Below, in pieces: positions 45,994 through 55,348 of a stretch of 61,484 nucleotides of DNA. The notes below the pieces were generated by a model. That model searched no databases. It had not been told where the DNA came from and saw only the letters and a list, made by a program, of their open reading frames with translations. The stretch spans positions 1 to 61,484 of the forward strand of contig NZ_CALUYG010000011.1 of assembly GCF_944324935.1 (NCBI RefSeq). Reading direction: 5' to 3'. A program made the translations under genes and the position numbers. Within the stretch, counting starts at the first letter, position 1. The number at the start of each line of letters is the position of its first letter. Origin of the DNA: an uncultured Desulfovibrio sp. Its GTDB lineage: Bacteria > Desulfobacterota > Desulfovibrionia > Desulfovibrionales > Desulfovibrionaceae.

Positions 45994-47295
45994 ATGATGG
46001 ACGTTTTTGATCCGGCGGAACTGTGGAGCCGCGACCAGATTGAACACACGCAGCTTACGCGGCTGCGCGCCACGGTGGCGCAGGCCCGCAAATGCGAATT
46101 CTACCGTCGCCGCCTCGATGAGGCGGGCGTGACGCCTGAGAGCATCCGCAGCCTGGACGACGTGCGCCGCATCCCCTTCACCACCAAGCAGGACCTGCGC
46201 GACCAGTATCCCACGGGCATGCTCTGCGTGCCGCAGTCGGAGATCGTGCGCATGCACTGCTCCAGCGGCACCACCGGCAGCCCGGTGGCCATCTGCCATA
46301 CCCAGAACGACATCAACTCCTGGGCGGACCTCGTGGCCCGCAGCTTTTATATGGTTGGCGTGCGCAAGGAGGACGTCTTCCAGAACATGTCCGGTTACGG
46401 CCTGTTCACCGGCGGCCTCGGCATCCACTTCGGGGCCGAACGCATCGGCTGCATGACCATCCCCGCCGGGCCGGGCAACTCCCGCCGCCAGATCAAGCTG
46501 GCCAAGGACTTCAAGACCACGGTGGCCCACATCCTGCCGTCGTACGCGCTCATCCTGGGCGAGCATCTGCGCGGCATGGGCGAGGACCCGCGGGAATTCC
46601 CCCTGCGCATCGCCGTGGTGGGCGCGGAGCCATATACCGAGGAATTCCGTCGCCGTATCGAGGACCTGTTCAATATGAAGGCCTACAATTCCTACGGCCT
46701 CTCGGAGATGAACGGGCCGGGCGTGGCCTTTGAATGTCTGCAACAGCACGGCATGCACGTCTGGGAGGACTGCTACATCCCGGAGATCATCGATCCCGAA
46801 ACGGGCGAGCCCGTGCCGGACGGTCAGACGGGCGAACTGGTTATGACCTGTCTGTGCCGGCAGGGCATGCCCATCCTGCGGTACCGCACCCGCGACCTGA
46901 CCCGCTTCCTGCCCGGCGAATGCGCCTGCGGCCGCAAGCATCGCCGTCTTGACCGCATCGTGGGCCGCTCGGACGACATGTTCATCATCAAGGGCGTCAA
47001 CGTCTATCCCATGCAGATCGAACAGGTGGTTATGAGCTTCCCGCAGGTGGGCCAGAATTACCTCATCCTGCTGGAGAACGACGGTTTCGGGGACGTGATG
47101 CGCGTGCAGGTGGAGATCCGCGACGAGTATTTCGTGGAAGATATGCGTACCCTGCAGGGCCTGCAGAAGACCATAGCCAACCGCCTGCGCGACGAGATCC
47201 TCATCACGCCGCGTGTGGAGCTCGTGCAGAGCAACAGCCTGCCCTCCTCGGAAGGAAAGGCCGTGCGCGTGCAGGATACGCGTCTCAAGAAATAG
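45994..47295 (+). CDS. paaK: Phenylacetate-CoA ligase-like
   Basis: 433 aa, adenylate-forming enzyme that activates an aryl acid to its CoA thioester. AMP-binding motifs: CSSGTTGSPV, YNSYGLSEMNG and the late RTRDLTRF...DRIVGRSDDMFIIKGVNVYP. Length is typical of PaaK. AAGGAG precedes the double ATG. No aerobic phenylacetate genes are nearby; in anaerobes such ligases often act on aromatic acids from amino-acid oxidation. Substrate is an inference. Confidence 0.9.
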   Translation: MMDVFDPAELWSRDQIEHTQLTRLRATVAQARKCEFYRRRLDEAGVTPESIRSLDDVRRIPFTTKQDLRDQYPTGMLCVPQSEIVRMHCSSGTTGSPVAICHTQNDINSWADLVARSFYMVGVRKEDVFQNMSGYGLFTGGLGIHFGAERIGCMTIPAGPGNSRRQIKLAKDFKTTVAHILPSYALILGEHLRGMGEDPREFPLRIAVVGAEPYTEEFRRRIEDLFNMKAYNSYGLSEMNGPGVAFECLQQHGMHVWEDCYIPEIIDPETGEPVPDGQTGELVMTCLCRQGMPILRYRTRDLTRFLPGECACGRKHRRLDRIVGRSDDMFIIKGVNVYPMQIEQVVMSFPQVGQNYLILLENDGFGDVMRVQVEIRDEYFVEDMRTLQGLQKTIANRLRDEILITPRVELVQSNSLPSSEGKAVRVQDTRLKK

Positions 47296-47303
47296 GCCAG
47301 GGC

Positions 47304-47927
47304 ATGGAAGGACTGCTGCACGTTTTTTCCTTCGGGATGGCGTACTTTTTCGTGGTGCTGCTGGCCCTTGTCCTCCTGCTCAACATCCCCGGGCTGCCGG
47401 CCAACTGGCTGGTGCTCGTGTTGGTGGGCATCTGGCAGTTCGTGCATCCGCAGCCGGGCGATCTGGATGCCTGGTACTGGATCATGGCCGTCGGCCTGGC
47501 CGTGCTGGGCGAAGTGCTGGAGACAGGCGTGCAGATCATCAAGGGCCGCCGTCACGGGTCGAGCAAAACGGGGACTTTCGCCGGCATGGTGGGGGCCTTC
47601 GTGGGGGCCATCGTCTTTGCGCCCTTCCTGCTGGGCATCGGCGCGCTGCTCGGCGCGCTGTTCGGAGCCTGGCTGGGCTGCCTGCTGGTGGAACTGATGC
47701 GCGGCCGTCCTCTCCAGCAAAGCCTGGATGCGGCCTTCGGCACCATGATGGGGCGCTTTCTGGGGACCGTCTGCAAATGCGGGGTGGGCGGGGCCATCGT
47801 GGCCCTCACCGCCCGGCGCATCTGGCCGGAGATGTCGCCCGTCGTGCTGCCGCTGCCGGATATGCCGCCCGCCCCGCCCGCGGAGCCGGGACAGGTGGTC
47901 CTCTGGCTGGGACATCTTTTCTGCTGA
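47304..47927 (+). CDS. DUF456 family membrane protein
   Basis: 207 aa with about five membrane helices and Gly-rich segments (GAFVGAIVFAPFLLGIGALLG, shortened here as GAFVGAIVFA and GALFGAWLG) typical of DUF456. Role unknown. Starts 8 bases after paaK, so co-transcribed. Confidence 0.82.
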   Translation: MEGLLHVFSFGMAYFFVVLLALVLLLNIPGLPANWLVLVLVGIWQFVHPQPGDLDAWYWIMAVGLAVLGEVLETGVQIIKGRRHGSSKTGTFAGMVGAFVGAIVFAPFLLGIGALLGALFGAWLGCLLVELMRGRPLQQSLDAAFGTMMGRFLGTVCKCGVGGAIVALTARRIWPEMSPVVLPLPDMPPAPPAEPGQVVLWLGHLFC

Positions 47928-47964
47928 GGGACGGGGCAGGCCGCCCCGTCTGCAAGGAGCCGGC

Positions 47965-48795
47965 ATGGAACATCCGCTGCACGGGCTGGACGTGGTGCTC
48001 GTCCAGACCCGCTTCCCCGAAAATATCGGCATGGCGGCGCGGGCCTGCGTCAACATGGGCTGCGGGCACATCTCGCTGGTGGAACCGGAGCGCTGGTTGC
48101 GCGACAAGGCCTCGCCCCTGGCCACGCCCAAGGGACAGGCCCTGTTGGACGGCATAACCGTCCATGACAGCCTTGCCGACGCCGTGGCCGACAGCGCGCT
48201 GGTCATCGGCACGACGGCCCGTCGCGGCGGCTGGCGGCAGGCCATGCTTTCGCCGGAGCGCTGCGCCGCCGAGGTCGCGGCCTGTCTGCGACAGGGCGGC
48301 CGGGTGAGTCTGGTGTTCGGGCCCGAAGACAGGGGGCTGGACAATGCCGCCATTACGCACTGTCACCGTCTGGTGTGCATCCCCACGGACCCGGCGGCCA
48401 GCTCGCTCAATCTGGCGCAGGCCGTGCTGATCGTGCTCTATGCCTGCGCCGCGGCCATGCGGGAGGCGGACAGGCCGGAGGCCGGCGCGGCCGCCGGCGG
48501 GGAGCCCCACGGCCCCCGGAACGTGCCGCAGCCGGAAGCCGTCGAGCCCGCGTCCCTTGCCGGGAAGGCGGACGCCCCCGGCCCGCTGGCCTCGGCGGCG
48601 GATCAGGAACGCCTCATGGCCGCCCTGCGGGACATGCTGCTGCGTATCGACTACCTCCACGGCGACAATCCCGATTACTTCCTCATGCCGTGGCGGCGGC
48701 TGTTCGGCCGGGCCCGGCTGCGGCGACACGAATATGACGCCCTCATGGGCATGTGCCGGCAGGTGCGGCGGGCGCTGGAACGGAAAGAAGGATGA
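47965..48795 (+). CDS. trmJ: tRNA 2'-O-methyltransferase, TrmJ-like
   Basis: 276 aa, SPOUT superfamily with the trefoil knot: N-terminal VLVQTRFPENIGMAARAC, middle LVFGPEDRGLDN and C-terminal SLNLAQAVLI. TrmJ methylates the ribose at position 32 of several tRNAs. A Pro/Ala-rich insert (residues 165-205) separates the knot from the C-terminal helices. AAGGAG is five bases before the start. A bidirectional hairpin follows the stop. Confidence 0.88.
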   Translation: MEHPLHGLDVVLVQTRFPENIGMAARACVNMGCGHISLVEPERWLRDKASPLATPKGQALLDGITVHDSLADAVADSALVIGTTARRGGWRQAMLSPERCAAEVAACLRQGGRVSLVFGPEDRGLDNAAITHCHRLVCIPTDPAASSLNLAQAVLIVLYACAAAMREADRPEAGAAAGGEPHGPRNVPQPEAVEPASLAGKADAPGPLASAADQERLMAALRDMLLRIDYLHGDNPDYFLMPWRRLFGRARLRRHEYDALMGMCRQVRRALERKEG

Positions 48796-50110
48796 GTGGG
48801 GGTATCGCACGGGCGGCAACGCCGTGTGCACGGAACACATCTTGCTGAAAAAAGGGGGGCGATATGCCCTCCTTTTCTGTTTTGGACAGCTTCCCCTTCA
48901 CCGGCGGGATCAGCGCGTGTCGCGGGCGGTCCATCGCCGCCCCGGATGTCGATCGGCGTCGATGCCCGCCGTCTGCCAGCCGCAGCCGGAAGGGCCGAAC
49001 AGCGGCGTTTCGCAGTGACCGGTCGGGCCGCGTTCTGTCCCTGTCCCAGGGCGTCCTGATAAATGATCCTGGTCTCCCGGGGCAGGCGGTAATAGGCCAT
49101 GATCCAGGGTTCGATATAATCTCTGCCATCGTAAGGCATACATTCCGCGTAGTTCTTGTCGGGGAGCCTGTAGAAGACGACCTCCGCCGGCGGTGGCGTC
49201 TGCCGGCCGGCGGCACGCGGATTGCGGTCGTTGGCAAGGATGGTCGGATAATTGCGATAGTGGCCGCGAATGACGGCTATCCCGTGGTGGGACAGGGCGA
49301 AGATCAGCAGGATCCCGGCCAGAAAATGTCTGGCGCGGAGCGAAAGCGAGCAATTTTCCAGTGCCAGGGTCCAGATGCCGGTAAAGACGATGGTGAGCAG
49401 GTAACTGGCGGGAAAAAAGAAGCGTGCGCGCCGAAACGACGCTTTATGACGTAAAATATGCCCACGGACAGCAGGCTGCCGATCAGAAAGGGCAGGAAGC
49501 GGCGGAGGGACGTCCGTGGCAGATTTGAACAGCCAGAAGCCGAGAAGAGGGATCAGGCCGACGGTGACGACCGCCACCTGCTCCTGGGAGGCGGCTGCGA
49601 GGAAAAAGGAGACAGGCACGGCCACGCATACGGGCAGAGGCAGTCTGTCGCGCTGTCGCGTGGCCAGCAGGAGGTACACGCCAAGCGTCAGCGGGCAGAA
49701 TGACCAGACGTAGAGGACGGAAGCCGTGGCCCAGAACAGACCTCCCCGGTAGATGCCCTCATTGTAGAGAAGGAAGGTGGACAGCAGCAGGGACAGGACG
49801 AGCCAGGAGTCCTGTTCCTTTCCAAGCAGCAGGGTGGCGGCCAGCACCAGCGCCTGAGCAAGGAAGAAGCAGGACATGCCGCCCTGCATGAGCAGAAGCT
49901 CAAAAAAGAAAAAGACGACCCTGCCCCCCCATTCCATGTAATGCCGCGTGAGGTAGTCGATGATGTTCGGCAGCGTCCTTTCCGCGTAGTGGGCATCAAC
50001 GGCGCAGGTAAGCGATCCGTAGCCATAATCATCATGGTAAAAGCCAATATATTTGTTCTGGAGATAGGTGATGCAGAGGATGACGGCGAAGATCGCGATA
50101 TTTTTTTCAT
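48675..50110 (-). pseudogene. Polytopic membrane protein with a poly-A frameshift after the start
   Basis: The protein frame begins NIAIFAVILCITYLQNKY and has about eight membrane helices (GLFWATASVLYVWSFCP), resembling large membrane proteins of the DUF6056 or oligosaccharide-modification type. The only good start, ATG 50110, is followed by seven A and then reads out of frame; eight A would restore MKKNIAIF. In the right frame there is no nearby start. The frame runs to 48675, overlapping trmJ antisensewise by 121 bases, so the real C-terminus is uncertain. Either a sequencing error, a slippery phase-variable tract or decay. Confidence 0.5.
48848..48880. terminator. Bidirectional terminator after trmJ
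   Basis: Arms 48854-48860 and 48866-48872 form a 7-base stem with loop GATAT. The plus strand has TTTTCTGTTTT after it and the minus strand a T-tract (A-run 48848-48853). Confidence 0.7.
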
Positions 50111-50214
50111 GGGTGGAATGTCCCTTTTGGTGTGAGATCCTCGGGCAAAAAGAAGAAAAAGAGCTCCCCGCCATGCGGCAGGGGGCTCGATCAACGAGTG
50201 GGGCGCGTGCGCGC

Positions 50215-51111
50215 CTACCGTTTCCACTGTTTGCCGCAGGCCCGCGCCAGCGTGCGGACAAGACTTTGCGTGCCGTCCTTGCCGCCGCCCAGGGCCTGCA
50301 CCATGCGGTAACATTCCTCGGCGCGCTCCGTGCCGGGCAGGACAAGGCCCATGCGGCGGCATTCCTCAAGGCAGAGGCCGAGGTCCTTCACAAAGTGCTC
50401 CACAAAGAAGCCCGGGGCGAAGTCCCCCTTGAGGATGCGGCGGCCCAGCGTGTTCATGGCCGTGCTGCCGCCCGCGCCGGGAACGACCAGCTCCAGCCAT
50501 GCGTCCACATCCAGCCCGGCCTCCTGCGCGTAGAGCAGGGACTCGCAGACGCTGAACATGACGCCGGCCACGGCGATCTGATTGGCCAGCTTGGCCTGCT
50601 GGCCGCTGCCTGCCGCGCCGCAGTGCATGAGCGACGTGCCCATGACCTCGAGACAGGGACGGACACGCTGGTACGCGTCGGCTTCGCCGCCCACGAAGAT
50701 GGAGAGGCGGGCCTCGCGCGCGCCGATGTCGCCGCCGGTCACCGGAGCATCCAGTGCGGCGCAGCCGCGGGCGGCGGCCTCGTGCGCGATGCGGGCGGCA
50801 AGGGCGGGGCTTGAGGTGGTCATGTCGCAGAGGATGCCTCCCCGCGCCAGGCCGGACAGTGCCCCGTCCGGGCCGAGCATGACGGCTTCCACATCGGCGG
50901 GGTAGCCCACGATGGAAAAGACCACGTCGCTGTGTTGGGCCACCTCGGCCGGGCTGTCGGCCCAGCGCGCGCCCTTGTCCAGCAGGGGCTGTGATTTGGA
51001 ACGGGTGCGGCTGCAGACCGTCAGCGGGAAGCCGGCTTTCAGGATGTGCCCGGCCATGGAAAGCCCCATGACGCCGGTGCCGATCCAGCCGACACGCAAG
51101 CTAGTGTTCAT
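50215..51111 (-). CDS. 3-hydroxyisobutyrate dehydrogenase-like (2-hydroxy-3-oxopropionate reductase family)
   Basis: 298 aa NAD(P)-binding beta-hydroxyacid dehydrogenase. N-terminal Rossmann WIGTGVMGLSMAGHI, then DAPVTGGDIGAREARL (substrate loop), and catalytic Lys in GQQAKLANQIAVAG. C-terminal helical domain completes the fold. Substrate (hydroxyisobutyrate, tartronate semialdehyde or a short semialdehyde) cannot be told from sequence. The start has GGAG at proper spacing; monocistronic. Confidence 0.9.
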   Translation of the reverse strand: MNTSLRVGWIGTGVMGLSMAGHILKAGFPLTVCSRTRSKSQPLLDKGARWADSPAEVAQHSDVVFSIVGYPADVEAVMLGPDGALSGLARGGILCDMTTSSPALAARIAHEAAARGCAALDAPVTGGDIGAREARLSIFVGGEADAYQRVRPCLEVMGTSLMHCGAAGSGQQAKLANQIAVAGVMFSVCESLLYAQEAGLDVDAWLELVVPGAGGSTAMNTLGRRILKGDFAPGFFVEHFVKDLGLCLEECRRMGLVLPGTERAEECYRMVQALGGGKDGTQSLVRTLARACGKQWKR

Positions 51112-51278
51112 AACGACGCTCCTTTGTTGAGGTCAGGGATGGATGCCCCGTCACGGACGGGGCGGGCCAGGGTATATCGCCACAAATCTTGCAGATCATC
51201 ACGATGGATAAGGTCGGTCAGCTGCATACGCTCCGCTTGCCATTGGAAGGCGCCTCGTATCCCCGTCTCTTCCCCGGA

Positions 51279-51434
51279 TAAAAGCGCGCTGGGGAAGGGA
51301 TGGGGCCTGGGGGAAGGGGAACACCTCCCGCGCCGGCGGCGACCGAAAGGCGGCCCGCAGGGCCGCGCCCGTTAGGCGACGCGGGAGCCTTACGGGCATC
51401 GACAGCAGAGCGCGAGGGGTTCTCCTTCCCCCCC
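51279..51434 (+). repeat. Family A repeat interrupted by family B
   Basis: Leader (AAAGCGCGCTGGGGAAGGGA) and first arm (GGGGAAGGGGAACACCTCC, 51310-51328) of family A are separated from the second arm (GAGGGGTTCTCCTTCCCC, 51414-51431) by the family B element. The loop of A thus holds B, the reverse-strand composite of 15894-16014. It fills the gap between the dehydrogenase and FGE-like genes. Confidence 0.7.
51365..51408 (+). repeat. Dispersed repeat family B, copy 3
   Basis: 44 bases, same core as copies at 479-522 and 15894-15937; here inserted between the two arms of a family A palindrome. Confidence 0.75.
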
Positions 51435-51463
51435 AAACAGGTAACGAATAGTGTTGACAGCCC

Positions 51464-53179
51464 CTATTTGGCAAGGATCTGCTGCAGGATGCGGCGGCGG
51501 TCAAGGGCCTTGCCGCGCCGGGCCTCCTGTGTCTGCCGGGTGAAGATGTCCATATTGCGGCGCATGTTTTTGTTGAAGACGTCGCTGCCCGGAAAGTCCT
51601 TGCCGAGCTGCTCCATGCTGTCCGCAAAGAGGGCGGCATCCATCCTGCCCGCTTCCTCAAGCTTGCCGAGATAGAAGGACAATGTGCGCTCGATGCCCGT
51701 GCCGTACTGCTTGCGGGCCTCGGTGGACTGGGTGATGAGCTTTTGCAGGCGCTGCTTTACTTCGCCCCTTGCGACCTTCACATCCTTCTTCATCAGCACA
51801 AGCTGGCTGTCCAGCGACTGCTGGCGGCTGGCATAATTGCGGATGGTCTCGATGAGGTAGAGGCCGGTACGCAGCAGGGACTGAGCCTCCAGCTGCTTTT
51901 GCCGCTCCCGCATGATGTTGTTTTCCTTGAGGGTGGTACGCAGGGACAGCAGGTTTTTCCTGACGCCCTCATTGGGGGCGGAGGCCAGGAGCCGATCCAG
52001 CTCTTCCAGCGGATCGCGGCCGGCCTGCTGATCCTGCGCGGACAGGGGAGAGCTCGCCTCCCCGGCCCGGTCCCATTCGGCCACGAGTGTTTCCGGCCGG
52101 TTGCCGCCGGGCGTGTTGATGCCGGAAATGACGGGCCGGAAACCAAGGTCGCGTGCATGGGCCGGTCCGTCCTGCAAAAAGAAGGGCGTCTCCTCGCGGC
52201 GGCCGGGCATGATCTCGGCCTCGCCGGACAGGAAGGAGCCCCCCTTGCGTACCATGCCGCCGGCCGAACCGTGCAGGCGTCCGGCCACGGAAAAGCGGAA
52301 GGGGTCCAGCGTCATCTCCGCGGCATTGCCCGCCGTATCGTAGAGGCCCAGCGGATTGGGCCTGCGCGAACCGATACGGTTGACGTCCTCCTCTATACGG
52401 CCTGCCCCTTCAGGGCGATAGACGGCATAATCAGCGTAATTCGTGCCGTCGGCCATGACGAAGAAATCTTCCTGCATGAGCTGCTGTGTGCCCGCGAACT
52501 GGCCGCCGCGGGCCGCGTATTCCCATTCGGTCTCGGTGGGCAGGCGAACAAAGCCCACGTTACGGCTGTCGCCGGCAAAATGCGGCAGGCTGTCCGGCGC
52601 ATTCTGCAACAGCCATTGCGTGTAGCGCCGGGTAAAGTCCACGGCATCGTACCAGCTTATGTCCGTAACGGGCCGGGCCGCATCGGGCGCAAGGCTGGCG
52701 GTATCGGGCGGCGTGGCCTGCATGACGGCGTCATATTGCAGGCGGCTCACCTCGTACTTGGCCACCAGATAGAAATAATGCGATCCCTTGGGGGCCGCCT
52801 TGCGCCAGTCGGCGGGCAGATCTTCGAGGCTGAAGGGCGCGGCCAGCGCGGCGGCGTAGCGACGATCGTAAAAGGCCCGCTCGTTGTTGGACGCATCGTC
52901 GCGGCCGGGACGCAGGGGCATGTCCCAGAGCAGCCCCTTGGCCGGTACGGCCACCAGACGGAAGGCCATCGTCAGGCCGCCGGGCATGGGCAGGAGGATG
53001 TCGTCCGCTGCGGGCTGCGGATTGGTGGCCGCCTCCACGGAAACGCTTTCTTTGGCCCGCAGAGCGGCTCCGGCCTCGTGGACAAGGCCGGGGGGGCACA
53101 GGCTCGCCAGCGTCAGCAGGGCGGCAAAAAGGAACTTCCGGCAACGGGGAACACGGCGGCATGAGACGTCAGATTTCAC
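51464..53179 (-). CDS. Secreted FGE-sulfatase (SUMF1-like) domain protein
   Basis: 571 aa. The GTG start is inside the end of the permease gene, six bases after GGAGG. Signal peptide (FLFAALLTLASLCPPG). Residues 60-330 are a formylglycine-generating-enzyme fold: DISWYDAVDFTRRY, RLPTETEWEYAARGG, YDTAGNAAEMT and KGGSFLSG...LGFRPVIS. The paired active-site cysteines are not evident, so it is probably a binding or scaffold version, as in many bacterial FGE-like proteins. The C-terminal 230 residues are helical coiled coil. Coupled to the ABC transporter genes. Confidence 0.82.
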   Translation of the reverse strand: MKSDVSCRRVPRCRKFLFAALLTLASLCPPGLVHEAGAALRAKESVSVEAATNPQPAADDILLPMPGGLTMAFRLVAVPAKGLLWDMPLRPGRDDASNNERAFYDRRYAAALAAPFSLEDLPADWRKAAPKGSHYFYLVAKYEVSRLQYDAVMQATPPDTASLAPDAARPVTDISWYDAVDFTRRYTQWLLQNAPDSLPHFAGDSRNVGFVRLPTETEWEYAARGGQFAGTQQLMQEDFFVMADGTNYADYAVYRPEGAGRIEEDVNRIGSRRPNPLGLYDTAGNAAEMTLDPFRFSVAGRLHGSAGGMVRKGGSFLSGEAEIMPGRREETPFFLQDGPAHARDLGFRPVISGINTPGGNRPETLVAEWDRAGEASSPLSAQDQQAGRDPLEELDRLLASAPNEGVRKNLLSLRTTLKENNIMRERQKQLEAQSLLRTGLYLIETIRNYASRQQSLDSQLVLMKKDVKVARGEVKQRLQKLITQSTEARKQYGTGIERTLSFYLGKLEEAGRMDAALFADSMEQLGKDFPGSDVFNKNMRRNMDIFTRQTQEARRGKALDRRRILQQILAK

Positions 53180-54446
53180 GGATGACCTCCGAAGGTTCGA
53201 TGCGCCCGGCCCGCAGGGCGGGGCCAAGGGCGGCCAGCAGAGAAAGTCCGGCCACGATGAGCAGGGTGGCCGCATAATGCGCCGGCAGCAGGCGGCAGAC
53301 ACTCTCGATCCCGCTGAGCGAGGCCGCAAAGAGATGGTTGACCACCTGGGCGGCCAGCAGATACAGCCCGCACGCAAGGCCCGTGCCCAGGAAGGCGGTC
53401 AGCAGGCTCTGGGCCAGCGGAAAGAGCAGCAGCGAGGCCGTGCTGAAGCCCATGAGCCGCAGCAGGCCGAGCAGCCGCTCCTTGCGGGCCACCGCGGCCA
53501 GCATGCTGCTGGCCGTGGACGTGAGGAAGCCTACCCCCGCCGCCAGGCCAATAAGGGAGAAGATCAGATCCAGAGAGGCGGAAAGCTGCCGGATCTGCGC
53601 GATGGCCTCGGCCTGCGTATAGACCTCAAGGCCCCGTGCGGCAAAGGCGTCCCGCAGGATCATCACGTCGTCCAGGCTGCGGGCATGCAGCCGGAAGCCC
53701 GCATAGGCGCGCGGGCCATCGGGACGGGGCTCGCCCGTCCAGCCGCGATCCGCGCCGAAAAGCGGCACGGCCCGCCCGTCGCGGAAGTCCTCCGCGGCGT
53801 CCACCACTTCCAGCGGGGCAAAGACCAGATTTTTTTGCTCCGCTGCCAGCGGCAGAATGGCCGTGACCCGCAGCGACAGCCGGGACCGCTGGACGGCTCC
53901 CCGATAGCGCCGCTCGAAGCGGCCCTCCAGTTCGTCGCCTACGCCCACCCCCAGTTTTTCCGCCACCGGAGCCGAGAGGGCGACGCCGCTCCAGAGGATG
54001 CGGCGGGACGTGTCGGGCGCCGCGCCGTGCAGGCCGCTGTCCAGCATGAGGGCCGGGATGGCGGCTCCATGCCGTTGCAGCAGGGGGTCCCCCGCCGCGG
54101 TGGGCTCCAGTGAGGCCGTGAGGCGTGCGCCATCTTTGGCGACCAGGTCGATGGTGGCCGCAATGGCGCGCGTGCGCGGCAACACGAAGGCCACGGAGGG
54201 ATGCTGCCGCAACTGCGCCAGATAGTCCGGCGTAAAACGGCCACTGCCCACAGGGCTGATCTCCAGCGTGCGCGGATCATTCTGCAGGCGGTCGGTCAGG
54301 GTCTGCACCACGCCGAACTTGACGCCGTACAGGATGAGCAGCGGCGTCAGCACCGCTGCCAGCGTCAGGACGGCACACAGAGACAGTAGCCGCTCATGGC
54401 AATAATCGGCGGCGGCCAGCCGCAGGCTTTGCAGGGCAAGGCGCAT
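53169..54446 (-). CDS. ABC transporter permease, FtsX/MacB type
   Basis: 425 aa. One N-terminal helix (LLSLCAVLTLAAVLTPLLILYG), a large extracytoplasmic domain and three C-terminal helices (VGFLTSTASSMLAA, LLLFPLAQSLLTAF, AALGPALRAG region), the layout of MacB/LolC-type permeases that move lipoproteins or transmit mechanical signals. Its start overlaps the ATPase stop as TGATG. Confidence 0.87.
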   Translation of the reverse strand: MRLALQSLRLAAADYCHERLLSLCAVLTLAAVLTPLLILYGVKFGVVQTLTDRLQNDPRTLEISPVGSGRFTPDYLAQLRQHPSVAFVLPRTRAIAATIDLVAKDGARLTASLEPTAAGDPLLQRHGAAIPALMLDSGLHGAAPDTSRRILWSGVALSAPVAEKLGVGVGDELEGRFERRYRGAVQRSRLSLRVTAILPLAAEQKNLVFAPLEVVDAAEDFRDGRAVPLFGADRGWTGEPRPDGPRAYAGFRLHARSLDDVMILRDAFAARGLEVYTQAEAIAQIRQLSASLDLIFSLIGLAAGVGFLTSTASSMLAAVARKERLLGLLRLMGFSTASLLLFPLAQSLLTAFLGTGLACGLYLLAAQVVNHLFAASLSGIESVCRLLPAHYAATLLIVAGLSLLAALGPALRAGRIEPSEVIREI

Positions 54447-55201
54447 CAGTCAGCCTCCTCCTGGACGGCGTGCCGGATGCGCGAAAGAGGCGCGCCGTTC
54501 CCGTCCTGCATCGTCGTTACCTGCACCAGCCGGAAGCCCGCCTCCACGGCCATGTCCGGCGCGTGCGTCACCATGACCACCGTCACCCCGCGCTCTTCGG
54601 CCAGCTCCGCCAGCAGCCCCAGCACCAGCCGGGCATGCGGCGGATCAAGGGCCGCCGTGGGCTCGTCGGCCAGCAGGATGGACGGACCGTGCGCCAGCGC
54701 GCGGGCGATGGCCACCCGCTGTCGCTCGCCCACCGAGAGCGTGGCCGGCATCTGCCGCAGCAGGCGGTCGATATGCAGGCGCTCGCACAGCTCCCGCACG
54801 CTCTCCCTCTGAGCGGCCAGGTTCCCCAGCGCCCGGCAGGGCAACAAGATGTTCTCCCCCGCACTGAGGAACGGCAGCAGCCCCCCCACCTGGAGGACAT
54901 AACCCAAATGACGCAGTCGCGCCACCGCCAGCCTGTCCTCACGGCTCCGCCGCCAGAGCTCCAGCATGTCCAGCGCCGGAGCCTCCGCCTGCGGCGCAAA
55001 AAGGAAACGCTCCCCCGCGTCGGGCCGCAGCACCCCCGCCAGCAGATCCAGCGCCGTGCTCTTGCCGCAGCCCGATGGCCCCACCAGCGCCAGCCTGTCA
55101 CCCCGCAGCACGTCCAGCGACTCCAGCTCAAGGCAAAAGCCCTCATTGCCCGGCCGTCGCTTCATGACCCGCCTGAGCGAAAAAAGCTTGTCCGATCCCA
55201 T
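54446..55201 (-). CDS. ABC transporter ATP-binding protein
   Basis: About 251 aa. Walker A GPSGCGKST, signature LSVGERQRVAIARAL, Walker B ILLADEPTAAL and H-loop VTHA are all present, LolD/MacB-like. I chose ATG 55201: AAGGA lies five bases upstream; ATG 55219 is possible but has a weak site. Partner of the FtsX-type permease. Family A repeat copy 5 lies just upstream. Confidence 0.93.
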   Translation of the reverse strand: MGSDKLFSLRRVMKRRPGNEGFCLELESLDVLRGDRLALVGPSGCGKSTALDLLAGVLRPDAGERFLFAPQAEAPALDMLELWRRSREDRLAVARLRHLGYVLQVGGLLPFLSAGENILLPCRALGNLAAQRESVRELCERLHIDRLLRQMPATLSVGERQRVAIARALAHGPSILLADEPTAALDPPHARLVLGLLAELAEERGVTVVMVTHAPDMAVEAGFRLVQVTTMQDGNGAPLSRIRHAVQEEAD

Positions 55202-55244
55202 GCTCATCCTTGCGTCCATGCTCTGGAACGTTTGTTGTTTTGGA

Positions 55245-55292
55245 GGAAAGGGGAACCCCCCTGGCTAGCGCGCAAGGGAGTTCCCCTTTCCC
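55245..55292 (+). repeat. Dispersed palindromic repeat family A, copy 5 (diverged)
   Basis: GGAAAGGGGAACCCCC and its partner AAGGGAGTTCCCCTTTCC flank a loop with the family's TAGCGCGC. Arms have a few mismatches, and the leader is missing. Confidence 0.6.
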
Positions 55293-55348
55293 CAGTCGCG
55301 CCGTACCCGCAACGCCATAGGTGGTACGGGTACGCGCCCACGGCATGC

